Shown here piece by piece: positions 32,328 through 41,479 of a stretch of 64,000 nucleotides of DNA. The position numbers and the translations under genes are program-made. The DNA is from an uncultured Muribaculaceae bacterium (GTDB taxonomy: Bacteria; Bacteroidota; Bacteroidia; Bacteroidales; Muribaculaceae), in NCBI GenBank assembly GCA_910588065.1, contig CAJUPZ010000011.1, positions 20,125 through 84,124 of the forward strand. Reading direction: 5' to 3'. Every line of letters begins with the position of its first letter. Position 1 is the first letter of the stretch. The notes beneath the pieces are model-generated. The model was not told where the DNA came from and made no database searches. It worked only from the letters and a program-made list of their open reading frames with translations.

Positions 32328-34056
32328 TTTCGGGCATAGAGAAGATGTCGTTTTCTTCGTTGATGATAATATGATCCACCGCGGCACCGTTGGGTGTCAT
32401 CGGGAAAACCATGTCGCGCTCGTCGATTCTCACATTGAGCAGGAACGCTCCGGGGTGTTCGATCATGCGGCGTATGGCACCGTCGAGGTCACACCGGTGC
32501 TGCACGCTTTCGTTTGCAATGCCGTAAGCGTTGGCTATTGTGTTGAAGTCGGGGTTGATCATGGGTGTCTGGCTGAAGCGGTTGCTGTAGAACATCGCCT
32601 GCCACTGGCGCACATTGCCGAGGTAGTCGTTGTTGAGCACAATCATTTTCACGGCTGTGCCATACTGCATTATTGTGCCGAGCTCCTGCATGGTCATCTG
32701 GAAGCCGCCGTCGCCGGCGAAGTAGCACACGTTTCTGTGAGGGGCAGCCATTTTTGCTCCTATCGCCGCGGGGAGTCCGAATCCCATTGTGCCGAGACCG
32801 CCGCTTGTGATGATGCTTCGCGGGGCGGAGTATCTGAAGTAGCGGGCGGAGAGCATTTGGTTCTGTCCCACATCGGTGACAAGTACGGGGTCGGCGCCTG
32901 CCGCGAGCGACACTTTGAGCGCCACCTCGCCCATGTGGGGCGGCGCCATCGGGTCGGAGCCGCCGATAGCGTCTGCGATAACTTCCTTCTGTTCAACGCC
33001 GTTGGCAATATCGAAGCTGTCGAGCCAAGCGGAGTGCTCCGCCTCCCTCACCATCGGCAGCAGTCCTTCGAGCGCTTTGCGGGCATCGCCGTGGATTGTT
33101 GCGTCGGTGCGTATGTTTTTGTCAAATTCGGAAGCGTCGATGTCGATGTGGACAATCTTGGCCTGAGGCGCGTAGCCTGAGGTTTCACCTGTCACACGGT
33201 CGTCAAACCTCATGCCTATGGCCACAATGAGGTCGGCGCGGTTTGTGTTGAAATTCGGGTCGATGTTGCCGTGCATACCGAGCATACCTTTGTACAGCGG
33301 GTGTCCGCTGGGCATTGTCGAGAGGCCGAGCAGGGTAGAGGCCACAGGTATGTTGGCTTTCTCGGCGAGCTGGCGCAGCGCCTCCTCGGCTCCGGATATC
33401 ATCACGCCGTGGCCGGAGAGAATCATCGGGCGCTTTGCGGCGTTGATAAGGTCGGCAACCCGCCGCAGGTCAGCCTCATGGATGTCGGGCGAGGGGATAT
33501 ATGAGCGTATGAAGTTGCATTTGTGGTAGGGGCGCCACTCGGTGAGGTCATTCTGCGCGTTTTTGGCAAAGTCGAGCACAACTGGCCCGGGGCGGCCGGT
33601 ATTGGCTATGTGGAAAGCTTTGGCAAGCGCCTCCTCGATATCCTCGGCGCGGCGGATCTGGTATGCCCACTTGGTGATGGGCTGTGTTATACCCACAACA
33701 TCGGTCTCCTGAAAGGCATCGCTGCCGAGGAGTGACGAAAACACCTGGCCGGTGATCACCACAAGCGGGGTGCTGTCCATCATCGCGTCGCTTAGGCCGG
33801 TGATGACATTGGTGGCGGCGGGTCCCGAGGTGACGATCACCACTCCCGTGCGCCCGCTCACCCTTGCGTAGCCCTGGGCGGCATGGATTGCTCCCTGCTC
33901 GTGGCGTGTGAGCACGTGGGTGATGCTGTCGGTATAGTCGTAGAGCTTGTCGTACACCGGGATGATTGCGCCTCCGGGGTAGCCGAACACGCGGTCAACC
34001 CCCTCGGCTATCAGTCCGCGGATAAGTATCTCTGCTCCGGAAATTTTTTCGCTCAT
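32317..34056 (-). CDS. ilvB: Acetolactate synthase large (catalytic) subunit
   Basis: 579 residues. It condenses pyruvate with pyruvate or 2-oxobutyrate using thiamine diphosphate. Seen: the cofactor-activating Glu in VLTRHEQGAIHAAQGYAR, VTSGPAATNVITGLSDAMMDSTP, the FAD-binding middle domain (GMRFDDRVTG), and the ThDP/Mg motif AGDGGFQMTMQELGTIMQYG through MIVLNNDYLG. All elements are intact. It lies 27 bases after ilvD and overlaps ilvN. Confidence 0.97.
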   Translation of the reverse strand: MSEKISGAEILIRGLIAEGVDRVFGYPGGAIIPVYDKLYDYTDSITHVLTRHEQGAIHAAQGYARVSGRTGVVIVTSGPAATNVITGLSDAMMDSTPLVVITGQVFSSLLGSDAFQETDVVGITQPITKWAYQIRRAEDIEEALAKAFHIANTGRPGPVVLDFAKNAQNDLTEWRPYHKCNFIRSYIPSPDIHEADLRRVADLINAAKRPMILSGHGVMISGAEEALRQLAEKANIPVASTLLGLSTMPSGHPLYKGMLGMHGNIDPNFNTNRADLIVAIGMRFDDRVTGETSGYAPQAKIVHIDIDASEFDKNIRTDATIHGDARKALEGLLPMVREAEHSAWLDSFDIANGVEQKEVIADAIGGSDPMAPPHMGEVALKVSLAAGADPVLVTDVGQNQMLSARYFRYSAPRSIITSGGLGTMGFGLPAAIGAKMAAPHRNVCYFAGDGGFQMTMQELGTIMQYGTAVKMIVLNNDYLGNVRQWQAMFYSNRFSQTPMINPDFNTIANAYGIANESVQHRCDLDGAIRRMIEHPGAFLLNVRIDERDMVFPMTPNGAAVDHIIINEENDIFSMPENGK

Positions 34057-34083
34057 ATATAAATAGTTCTAAGTTCGTGAATA

Positions 34084-35916
34084 TCAGAGTCTCACTCCGC
34101 CTTTGTCGGCAGATGTCACTCCTGCTGCGTAAGCTCTGAGAGCTTTTGACACTGTCCGGTCGCGTCCTGCGGGAGTGAAGGCTTCGCTGCCGCGGGTCAT
34201 CTCCAGCTCCATTCGGGCTGCGAGCTCCCCGTCGCTGATGCGCACACTGATGCTGCGTCCGGGAATGTCGATGTCAATTATGTCGCCGTCGCGCACCAGG
34301 CCGATTGCTCCGCCGGCCGCCGCTTCGGGCGATATGTGGCCGATGGACAGGCCGGAGGTGCCTCCGCTGAATCGTCCGTCGGTAATCAGGGCGCACTCTT
34401 TGCCAAGGTGCTTGCTCTTTATGTAGCTTGTGGGGTAGAGCATCTCCTGCATTCCGGGCCCACCTTTGGGCCCCTCGTAGGTTATCACCACCACGTCTCC
34501 GGCTTTCACCTTGTCGCGCAGAATTCCGTCGACGGCTGCCTCCTGCGAGGTAAACACCTTTGCCGGGCCGCTGAAGCGGAAGATGCTTTCATCCACCCCC
34601 GCAGTCTTTACAACACATCCGTCCGCCGCAATGTTCCCTTTCAGCACCGCGAGGCCGCCATCTTTCACGTATGCGTGGTCGAAATCGCGTATGCATCCGG
34701 CGGCTCGGTCGGTGTCGAGGGTGCCGTAGTAGCTCATCTGGCATCCGAGCTCTGTAGTGTGTTTGCCGCCCGGCGCGCTGCGCCACAGCTCGTCGGCTTC
34801 GTCGGTGTAGTCCTTGCCCCCTATCGCCCAGCGGTCGATTGCCTGACCGAGGGTAAGGCCGTCGGCGCGGTGTACAGTGGTGTCAATCAGGCCGTTGTCG
34901 GCGAGAATCTTCATTATGGAAAGTATGCCGCCGGCGCGGTTCACATCCTGGATATGGTAGTGCGAGTTTGGCGCCACCTTGCAGAGCACCGGTGTGCGGC
35001 GGCTCAGGGCGTCTATGTCGGCCATGGTGAAATCGGCCTCCGCCTCGTGGGCAATTGCCAGCAGGTGCAGCACAGTGTTAGTGCTTCCGCCCATGGCAAT
35101 GTCGAGAGTCATTGCGTTGAGCATAGCCTCGCGTGTAGCTATCGAGCGGGGAAGGACGCTCTCATCTCCGTCGCGGTAATATCTATATGTGTTGGCAACA
35201 ATCTGCGCTGCCGCCTTCTTGAACAGTTCTCGGCGGTTGATATGGGTTGCAACCACGGTGCCGTTGCCGGGCAGGGCGAGGCCTATCGCCTCGTTGAGCG
35301 AGTTCATCGAGTTGGCGGTGAACATTCCCGAGCATGAGCCGCAGGTGGGGCATCCGTGTTTTTCGAGCAGCGCCACGGCATCGTCGCTCACGTTCTCGTC
35401 GGCGGCGTCCACCATGATGTCGATGAGGTCAAGGGCTCTGTCGCCGAGCTTGCCGGCCTCCATCGGGCCGCCGCTCACAAAAATCGCCGGGATGTTCAGC
35501 CTCATGGCCGCCATGAGCATTCCGGGGGTCACTTTGTCGCAGTTGCTGATACACACCATCGCGTCAGCCTTGTGGGCATTTACCATGTACTCCACCGAGT
35601 CGGCGATGAGGTCGCGCGAGGGGAGGGAGTAGAGCATGCCGTCATGTCCCATTGCAATACCGTCGTCAATGGCGATGGTGTTGAATTCGGCGGCGAAGCA
35701 GCCGAGCTTTTCTATCTCGGCCTTCACGGTCTGGCCTATTTCGTGGAGATGGGTGTGACCGGGCACAAACTGGGTGAATGAGTTGACGATTGCTATGATA
35801 GGTTTGCCAAGCTGCTCCTCTTTCATGCCGTTGGCGCGCCACAATGCTCTTGCTCCGGCCATGCGGCGGCCGGCGGTGCTGGCGGCTGAGCGCAGCTGAT
35901 GTTTAAATTCTTCCAT
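34084..35916 (-). CDS. ilvD: Dihydroxy-acid dehydratase
   Basis: 610 residues. It dehydrates 2,3-dihydroxy acids to 2-oxo acids in valine and isoleucine synthesis, using an iron-sulfur cluster. Cluster cysteines are visible in ISNCDKVTPGML and in GCPTCGSCSGMFTANSMN; the phosphoserine-like catalytic segment GRFSGGTSGLSIGHISPEA is near the C-terminus. It is the first gene of ilvDBN-thioesterase-ilvC and is preceded by a long leader (about 260 nt) from a good promoter match at 36182-36213. Confidence 0.97.
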   Translation of the reverse strand: MEEFKHQLRSAASTAGRRMAGARALWRANGMKEEQLGKPIIAIVNSFTQFVPGHTHLHEIGQTVKAEIEKLGCFAAEFNTIAIDDGIAMGHDGMLYSLPSRDLIADSVEYMVNAHKADAMVCISNCDKVTPGMLMAAMRLNIPAIFVSGGPMEAGKLGDRALDLIDIMVDAADENVSDDAVALLEKHGCPTCGSCSGMFTANSMNSLNEAIGLALPGNGTVVATHINRRELFKKAAAQIVANTYRYYRDGDESVLPRSIATREAMLNAMTLDIAMGGSTNTVLHLLAIAHEAEADFTMADIDALSRRTPVLCKVAPNSHYHIQDVNRAGGILSIMKILADNGLIDTTVHRADGLTLGQAIDRWAIGGKDYTDEADELWRSAPGGKHTTELGCQMSYYGTLDTDRAAGCIRDFDHAYVKDGGLAVLKGNIAADGCVVKTAGVDESIFRFSGPAKVFTSQEAAVDGILRDKVKAGDVVVITYEGPKGGPGMQEMLYPTSYIKSKHLGKECALITDGRFSGGTSGLSIGHISPEAAAGGAIGLVRDGDIIDIDIPGRSISVRISDGELAARMELEMTRGSEAFTPAGRDRTVSKALRAYAAGVTSADKGGVRL

Positions 35917-36181
35917 ATTGTTTTGACATTCTTAAAAATCCTATGAGCCAGCAGTCTATGCTGCCCGTTGCTGTTGGCCTCGTACAGAGGGAAAGGAGAG
36001 GATACCTTACGATAAGTAGTCTTCTGAAATTATTTTATACATCTCTTGCTTCATCAGGGCATTCTGAATACGCTTCGTCGGTCATTATGGAGTCCCATAA
36101 CTCCCTCCTCATAATATTCAGCCTGCTCCTCCTGAAGCTGCGATATGATATAAACTAATTTCCGGAGCCTACTTATGTTCG

Positions 36182-36213
36182 CAAAAGTAAGTGCTAAAAT
36201 CCCAAAAACCAAA
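36182..36213 (-). promoter_or_regulatory. Promoter of the ilv operon
   Basis: Minus strand: TTTG (36213-36210), exactly 20 bases, TACTTTTG (36189-36182). Both elements and spacing match the Bacteroidetes consensus. RNA would begin near 36175. Confidence 0.7.
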
Positions 36214-36415
36214 TATATGCACACATTTTTTAGCTTTGTGCCGTGTACACCTATTTATAATACGCGCGTGCGAGCGCGATGATTCTGTTAACACATAGAA
36301 ATTAACAATTTCAGCCTGAAGAAAATGTTATTTTGCAGATATCTGGATATCAGGCATTTACGAATTAGACTTCCCTTGCTGTTGAGTTAAATTATAGAAA
36401 AATGTCTTTTGAATT

Positions 36416-36446
36416 GTTGATATGCCAAAAAATATTAATATCTTTG
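36416..36446 (+). promoter_or_regulatory. Candidate promoter of the susC/susD-like operon
   Basis: GTTG at 36416-36419, 19 bases, then TATCTTTG at 36439-36446. A TTTG at 36408-36411 is another -33 option with too long a spacer. The RNA would have about 140 untranslated bases, including a small GCTCT-CTAA-(A)GAGC hairpin near 36540-36553. Confidence 0.6.
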
Positions 36447-36592
36447 CAAAATCCTAACAAGTACCCTGGCAGCAGAGTGCTAAGGGAACACAGTTGTAAA
36501 TATTACGGCTATTACGTTGGTTTTCAATATGATAGTCGGCTCTCTAAGAGCGAATTGAAGTAAATTCACTATATGTCTAATTATTTTTTAGT

Positions 36593-39500
36593 ATGAAAAA
36601 GTTGTTTTTTTTGCTATTGACCGTGGCCACATTCACGATCGCGTCCGCACAGTCGCGTACCGTGACCGGTAAGGTCGTTTATGCAGGCGATGACGAGCCC
36701 ATGGTTGGCGCGAGCATCATGCCCATAGGCGGTGGCACGGGCACATCAACTAACATTGAGGGTGAGTTCTCTCTCAAAGTTAATGACAACGTCAAGAAAC
36801 TTAAGGTTACTTACGTTGGCATGCACACTGTGGAAGTTGAAATCACAGGCAAGCCCCTCCTTATCAAGATGACAAGTGCTGACATCAAGATAGATGAGGT
36901 TATGGTTGTTGCTTACGGCACAGCCACCAAATCGGCCTTCACCGGCTCCGCTGCCGTGGTCGACGCTTCTCAGATTGAGAAAGCACAGGTGAGCAACGCC
37001 CTCAACGCCATCACCGGCAAGGTTGCAGGTGTGCAGCTGACCAACACTTCCGGTCAGCCCGGCCAGACAACCCCCACCATCCGCATCCGCGGTATCTCTT
37101 CACTCAACGCCGGCAACTCACCCCTCGTGATTGTGAACGGTGCTCCCTTCAGCGGTGATATCAACACCATCAACACTAACGACATCGAGAGCATGACTGT
37201 CCTCAAGGACGCCGCTTCAAACGCTCTTTACGGTGCCCGCGGTGCAAACGGTGTCATCCTCATCACCACCAAGAAAGGTCAGCTCGGCTCAGGCGCTGTT
37301 GTGAACGTGGATATGAAATGGGGCGCCAACACCCGCGCCACACAGGACTACGATTACATCAAGGATCCCCGCCAGTATTACGAACTTTACTATAAGTCAC
37401 TGTACAACTACGCTGTTAATCACGACGGCCTTACTCCCGACGCCGCTCATGTGTGGGCAAACCAGAACATGACCGCATCTAACGACTACGGCCTCGCTTA
37501 TCAGACATACACCGCCCCCAACGGCCAGTATCTCGTTGGCCGCAACGGCAAGTTCAACCCCGAGGCTACCCCCGGCTACCTGAAGACCTACAAAGGCACT
37601 GAATATATGCTGACTCCGGACAACTGGCTCGAAAACTCTTACAAGAACAGCCTCCGTCAGGAATACAACGTTTCTGTTACCAACGGCACAGACCAGACAT
37701 CTTTCTTCATGTCTGCCGGCTACCTTAACAATGAGGGTATCACACCCAACTCAGGCTACGAGCGCTTCACAGGCCGTCTCACCGCCGACACCCAGGCCAA
37801 ATCATGGCTCAAGGTAGGCGCCGACCTCTCTTACACCCACTACAGCGCCAAGATGATGAGCTCAGAAGGTGCTTCCAACTCTTCCGGCAACATCTTCGCA
37901 GCTGCAACCGAGGTTGCTCCCATCTACCCCCTCTTTATCCGCGATGCGGCAGGCAAAGTGATGGTAGACGCCAACGGTATCACCCGTTACGACTATGGTG
38001 ACGGTGAAAACGCCGGCCTCAAACGCCCTGTGTTCCAGGAGAGCAACGCTATCAGCGGTGCCTTACTTGACGTTAACAAAAACAACGGTAACGCCTTCAC
38101 CGGCACAGGTTTCTTCGAAGTGCGCTTCCTCAAGGACTTCAAGTTCACTTCAAACAACACTGTAAACATCGACGAGCGTCGCTACACCAACCTCACCAAC
38201 CCCTACTACGGTGGTTATGCAACCTCCAACGGTATCATCACCAAGGAGCACTACCGCCGCATGAACTACACATTCCAGCAGCTCTTGAACTGGAACCGCA
38301 AGTTCGGTCTCCACGAAGTTACCGCCCTTCTCGGTCACGAGAACTACTGGAGCAAGATCGCCGACCTCTCCGCTTCACGCTCAAACATGTTCGACCCCTC
38401 TAACCTCGAACTCGACGGCGCTGTGACAGACGGTAGCAGCGGTTCTTACACATCTTCCTACAACAACGAAGGCTGGCTCTTCCGCGGTCAGTACAACTAC
38501 GACAACAAGTACTTCGCTTCCGCTTCTTTCCGTCGCGACGCTTCCTCTCGCTTCCATCCGGACCACCGTTGGGGTAACTTCTGGAGCGCAGGCGGCGCAT
38601 GGATCATCTCTAAGGAATCATGGTTCAACGCTCCCTGGGTTGACATGCTCAAAATCAAGGCATCTTACGGTGAGCAGGGCAACGACAACATCAGCGACTA
38701 CCTCTATGTAAATACCTATAACATCGTTAACGGTTCAGGCAGCCCCGCCGCCACCCCCGCTACCCTCGGTAACCCCGATATCAGCTGGGAAAAGAACGGC
38801 AACTTCAACGCTGGTGTTGAATTCGACCTCTTCAACAGCCGTCTCGGCGGTAGCATCGAAGGCTTCTGGAGAAAAACCACCGATATGCTCTCATGGTTCA
38901 CCCTGCCCCCCAGCTTCGGCTACACCGGCTACTGGGACAACATCGGTGACATGACTAACGCCGGTGTCGAAATCGACCTCAACGCAACTATCATCAACAC
39001 CAAGGATATCACCTGGAGCGTGAACGCCAACCTCACATGGTACAAGAACACACTCTCTTACCTCCCCGAGGAGCGCAAGACCATGACTCGTGACGGTGTG
39101 AGCGGCTACCAGAGCGGCAGCTACTTCTACGGTGAAGGCATACCCTTGTACACATACCACCTCCGCCGCTATGCAGGCGTGGATCCCGAAACCGGTGACG
39201 CCCGCTACTGGCACAAGGTGACTGACGCTGACAAAACAGCAAACCGCTACGAAGGCATCGCTGTCGGCGACCTCGCTGCTGTTACTTACGATGGCCTCAC
39301 TTCTCAGGACTACTTCCTCTGCGGCTCTGCCCTCCCCACCACTTACGGCGGCTTCGGCACAAGCGTGCGCGCTTATGGCTTCGACCTGTCTCTCGACTTC
39401 GGCTACTCGCTCGGCGGCCAGGTGTATGACGGCCAGTATGCTCTTTACATGACCTCACCCACATCTACCCAGCGCGGCTACAATTTCCACGCCGATATCC

Positions 39501-39826
39501 TCAAGGCTTGGTCTCCCGAGAACCCCACAAGCAATATCCCCCGTCTCCAGTATGGCGACCAGTACGTTGCTACATCTTCGGACCGCTTCCTCACAAGCGC
39601 CAACTACCTCAGCCTCCAGAACATCAACTTCGGCTACACTCTTCCCCAGAACATCGTGCGCAAGATGTTCCTCTCAAAACTCCGCGTTTACCTCTCTTGC
39701 GACAATGTTTGGCTTTGGGCTAAGCGTCAGGGCATCGACCCCCGTCAGAGCATCAGCGGCAGCGTGAACAACACTTACTACGCTCCCATCCGCACAATCT
39801 CAGGCGGCCTTTCGGTTTCTTTCTAA
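36593..39826 (+). CDS. SusC/RagA-like TonB-dependent transporter
   Basis: 1077 residues. Signal peptide to SAQ (20); a carboxypeptidase-like regulatory domain (about 24-95; TVTGKVVYAGDDEPMVGASI); a TonB box-like IDEVMVVAYGT; the plug domain with QVSNALNAITGKVAGVQ and IRIRGISSLNAGNSPL; the SusC hallmark VLKDAASNALYGARGANGVILITTKKG; then a 22-strand barrel ending GGLSVSF. It has no N-terminal STN domain, so no anti-sigma signalling is expected. Codons are extremely biased toward CTC, AAC, ACC and GGC, pointing to high expression. With the SusD partner it forms a lidded outer-membrane importer. Substrate is not encoded here; peptide is inferred from the neighbouring protease. Confidence 0.97.
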   Translation: MKKLFFLLLTVATFTIASAQSRTVTGKVVYAGDDEPMVGASIMPIGGGTGTSTNIEGEFSLKVNDNVKKLKVTYVGMHTVEVEITGKPLLIKMTSADIKIDEVMVVAYGTATKSAFTGSAAVVDASQIEKAQVSNALNAITGKVAGVQLTNTSGQPGQTTPTIRIRGISSLNAGNSPLVIVNGAPFSGDINTINTNDIESMTVLKDAASNALYGARGANGVILITTKKGQLGSGAVVNVDMKWGANTRATQDYDYIKDPRQYYELYYKSLYNYAVNHDGLTPDAAHVWANQNMTASNDYGLAYQTYTAPNGQYLVGRNGKFNPEATPGYLKTYKGTEYMLTPDNWLENSYKNSLRQEYNVSVTNGTDQTSFFMSAGYLNNEGITPNSGYERFTGRLTADTQAKSWLKVGADLSYTHYSAKMMSSEGASNSSGNIFAAATEVAPIYPLFIRDAAGKVMVDANGITRYDYGDGENAGLKRPVFQESNAISGALLDVNKNNGNAFTGTGFFEVRFLKDFKFTSNNTVNIDERRYTNLTNPYYGGYATSNGIITKEHYRRMNYTFQQLLNWNRKFGLHEVTALLGHENYWSKIADLSASRSNMFDPSNLELDGAVTDGSSGSYTSSYNNEGWLFRGQYNYDNKYFASASFRRDASSRFHPDHRWGNFWSAGGAWIISKESWFNAPWVDMLKIKASYGEQGNDNISDYLYVNTYNIVNGSGSPAATPATLGNPDISWEKNGNFNAGVEFDLFNSRLGGSIEGFWRKTTDMLSWFTLPPSFGYTGYWDNIGDMTNAGVEIDLNATIINTKDITWSVNANLTWYKNTLSYLPEERKTMTRDGVSGYQSGSYFYGEGIPLYTYHLRRYAGVDPETGDARYWHKVTDADKTANRYEGIAVGDLAAVTYDGLTSQDYFLCGSALPTTYGGFGTSVRAYGFDLSLDFGYSLGGQVYDGQYALYMTSPTSTQRGYNFHADILKAWSPENPTSNIPRLQYGDQYVATSSDRFLTSANYLSLQNINFGYTLPQNIVRKMFLSKLRVYLSCDNVWLWAKRQGIDPRQSISGSVNNTYYAPIRTISGGLSVSF

Positions 39827-39849
39827 CCTAATCGCATCGTAATAAAACA

Positions 39850-41457
39850 ATGAATACAATATACAAATCACTTATAGCGGCTCTCGCTGTGGCTCCGGTG
39901 CTCACCGGTTGTATTGAGGAGACTCAGCCTACAAACATTGTCACAGACACACAGCTCGGCTCTTCTACAAAGGCCATCGAGGCGCTCGTGTGGGCTATTC
40001 CGGCCTACTATAATAAGATGGATATCATGAGCAACAGCCAGGCATACGACTGGGGCTATGGTTCCATAATGCATGTCAGAGATGTCATGACAGAGGATAT
40101 GGTTATCTCTGCTTCCGGCTATGACTGGTACAGCAGCTGGGCATATAACCAGAACATGGGTGAGCAGTGGATGAAAGCCCAGTGGATCTGGACATTCTAC
40201 AACAAGCAGGCTCTCACCACCAACAACCTTATCGGTGCCATTGACATCGAATCCGCTTCAGACCAAATGAAGGTGTACTACGGCATGGGTCTTGCATTCC
40301 GTGCTTCTACATACCTCGATATGGCTCGTATGTATGAGTTCCTTCCCAACGACGCTGTTTCTTCAGTGAACCTCGAAGGCAACGATGTGCTCGGTCTTAC
40401 CGTGCCTATCGTAACCAACGAGACAACCGAGGAGCAGTCTCGCAACAACCCCCGTGTTCCCCACGCCGAGATGTTTGACTTCATCATGAAGGATCTCGAC
40501 CAGGCTGAGGAATATGTAGGAGCCACTGCACGTCAGGCCAAGACTCTTATTGACCAGACAGTTATCTGGGGTCTCAAAGCCCGTGCCTATATGTGGAACG
40601 AAGACTACACCAAGGCTGCCGAATATGCCCGCAAGGCTATCGACTCCGGCCGCTACACTCCGCTCACACGCGAGGAGTGGCTCAGCACTACTTCCGGCTT
40701 CAACGACCTTTCTCTCTCATCCTGGATGTGGGGTGCACAGGCCGTTAAGGAAGATGACTGTGTGCAGAGCGGTATCCTCAACTGGACTGCATGGGTAAGT
40801 AACGAGGCTGAATATGGCTATGCTGTAGCAGGTCCCTTCCTGCAGATCAACCGCAGCACATACGAGCGTATCAATGACCGTGACTTCCGCAAACTTTCAT
40901 ACAAGGCTCCCGAAGGTTCTTCACTCGCAGGTCAGGAACCGGTGCTCAACCCCACATGGGCTGCGGAGCTCCCCACTTATGCTTCTTTCAAGTTTCGTCC
41001 CGGTGGCGGCAACACCACAGACTTCAATGTGGGTTCAGCTACCGCGCTCCCTCTGATGCGTATCGAGGAGATGTATCTTATCGAGGCTGAGGCTGTGGCT
41101 CACACAGCTCCCGCTCAGGGCAAAAAGCTCCTTGAGGACTTCATGAAGACATACCGCTACTCCACATACTCTTGCAAGGCTTCCGATGCCGAAGGTGTTA
41201 TCGACGAAATCTTCTTCCAGAAGCGAGTTGAGCTCTGGGGCGAAGGTCAGAGCTTCTTCGACTACAAACGTCTCAACAAGGGTGTGACACGCGGCTACGC
41301 AGGTACTAACTTCGCTCAGAGCGCTCAGATGAACGTTGTAGGTCGTCCCGCTTGGATGAACATCGTTATGGTTAGCTCTGAGGGTACTAACAACAAGGGT
41401 GTTGACGGTTGGAACAACCCCGACCCCTCTGACAAGTACACCAAGCTCAAGTTCTAA
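39850..41457 (+). CDS. SusD/RagB-like substrate-binding lipoprotein
   Basis: 535 residues. Lipoprotein signal with cysteine in LTGCIEETQ; the Glu-Glu after the Cys resembles the Bacteroides surface-export signal. SusD landmarks follow: helical repeats with MKVYYGMGLAFRASTYLDMARMYEF, KTLIDQTVIWGLKARAYMWNEDYTKAAEYARKAID, and the C-terminal LPLMRIEEMYLIEAEAVAH and FFQKRVELWGEGQSFFDYKRLNKG. It caps the SusC barrel and captures the substrate. It starts 23 bases after susC and shares its strong codon bias. There is no associated SusE/F with recognisable starch-binding modules. Confidence 0.96.
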   Translation: MNTIYKSLIAALAVAPVLTGCIEETQPTNIVTDTQLGSSTKAIEALVWAIPAYYNKMDIMSNSQAYDWGYGSIMHVRDVMTEDMVISASGYDWYSSWAYNQNMGEQWMKAQWIWTFYNKQALTTNNLIGAIDIESASDQMKVYYGMGLAFRASTYLDMARMYEFLPNDAVSSVNLEGNDVLGLTVPIVTNETTEEQSRNNPRVPHAEMFDFIMKDLDQAEEYVGATARQAKTLIDQTVIWGLKARAYMWNEDYTKAAEYARKAIDSGRYTPLTREEWLSTTSGFNDLSLSSWMWGAQAVKEDDCVQSGILNWTAWVSNEAEYGYAVAGPFLQINRSTYERINDRDFRKLSYKAPEGSSLAGQEPVLNPTWAAELPTYASFKFRPGGGNTTDFNVGSATALPLMRIEEMYLIEAEAVAHTAPAQGKKLLEDFMKTYRYSTYSCKASDAEGVIDEIFFQKRVELWGEGQSFFDYKRLNKGVTRGYAGTNFAQSAQMNVVGRPAWMNIVMVSSEGTNNKGVDGWNNPDPSDKYTKLKF

Positions 41458-41479
41458 ACCTCTTTAAAAGTAACAGATT

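Larger units (their letters stand above)
35917..36592. other. 676-bp gap: ilvD leader and divergent susC promoter region
   Basis: No convincing gene. The left part (35917 to about 36176) is the minus-strand untranslated leader of ilvD. Its minus strand holds two tiny open frames after purine-rich stretches (near 36095 and 36035), neither rich in Ile/Leu/Val. The middle (36214-36400) is AT-rich with a perfect 10-base palindrome CAGATATCTG at 36336-36345 and a GCCTGA/TCAGGC pair around it (36314-36355), a possible operator. The right part has the susC promoter at 36416-36446 and a leader of about 140 nt. Confidence 0.6.

Noticed and set aside
32170..33180. A 336-codon plus-strand frame across ilvN and ilvB
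   Set aside because: Antisense shadow; His/Val/Gly-rich product, and both sense genes are fully conserved.
35943..36158. A 71-codon plus-strand frame with a Leu/Ile-rich end, thought of as a leader peptide or small toxin
   Set aside because: It is antisense to the ilvD leader and points away from ilvD. No ribosome site or promoter is seen for it, and its start and internal ATG lack context.
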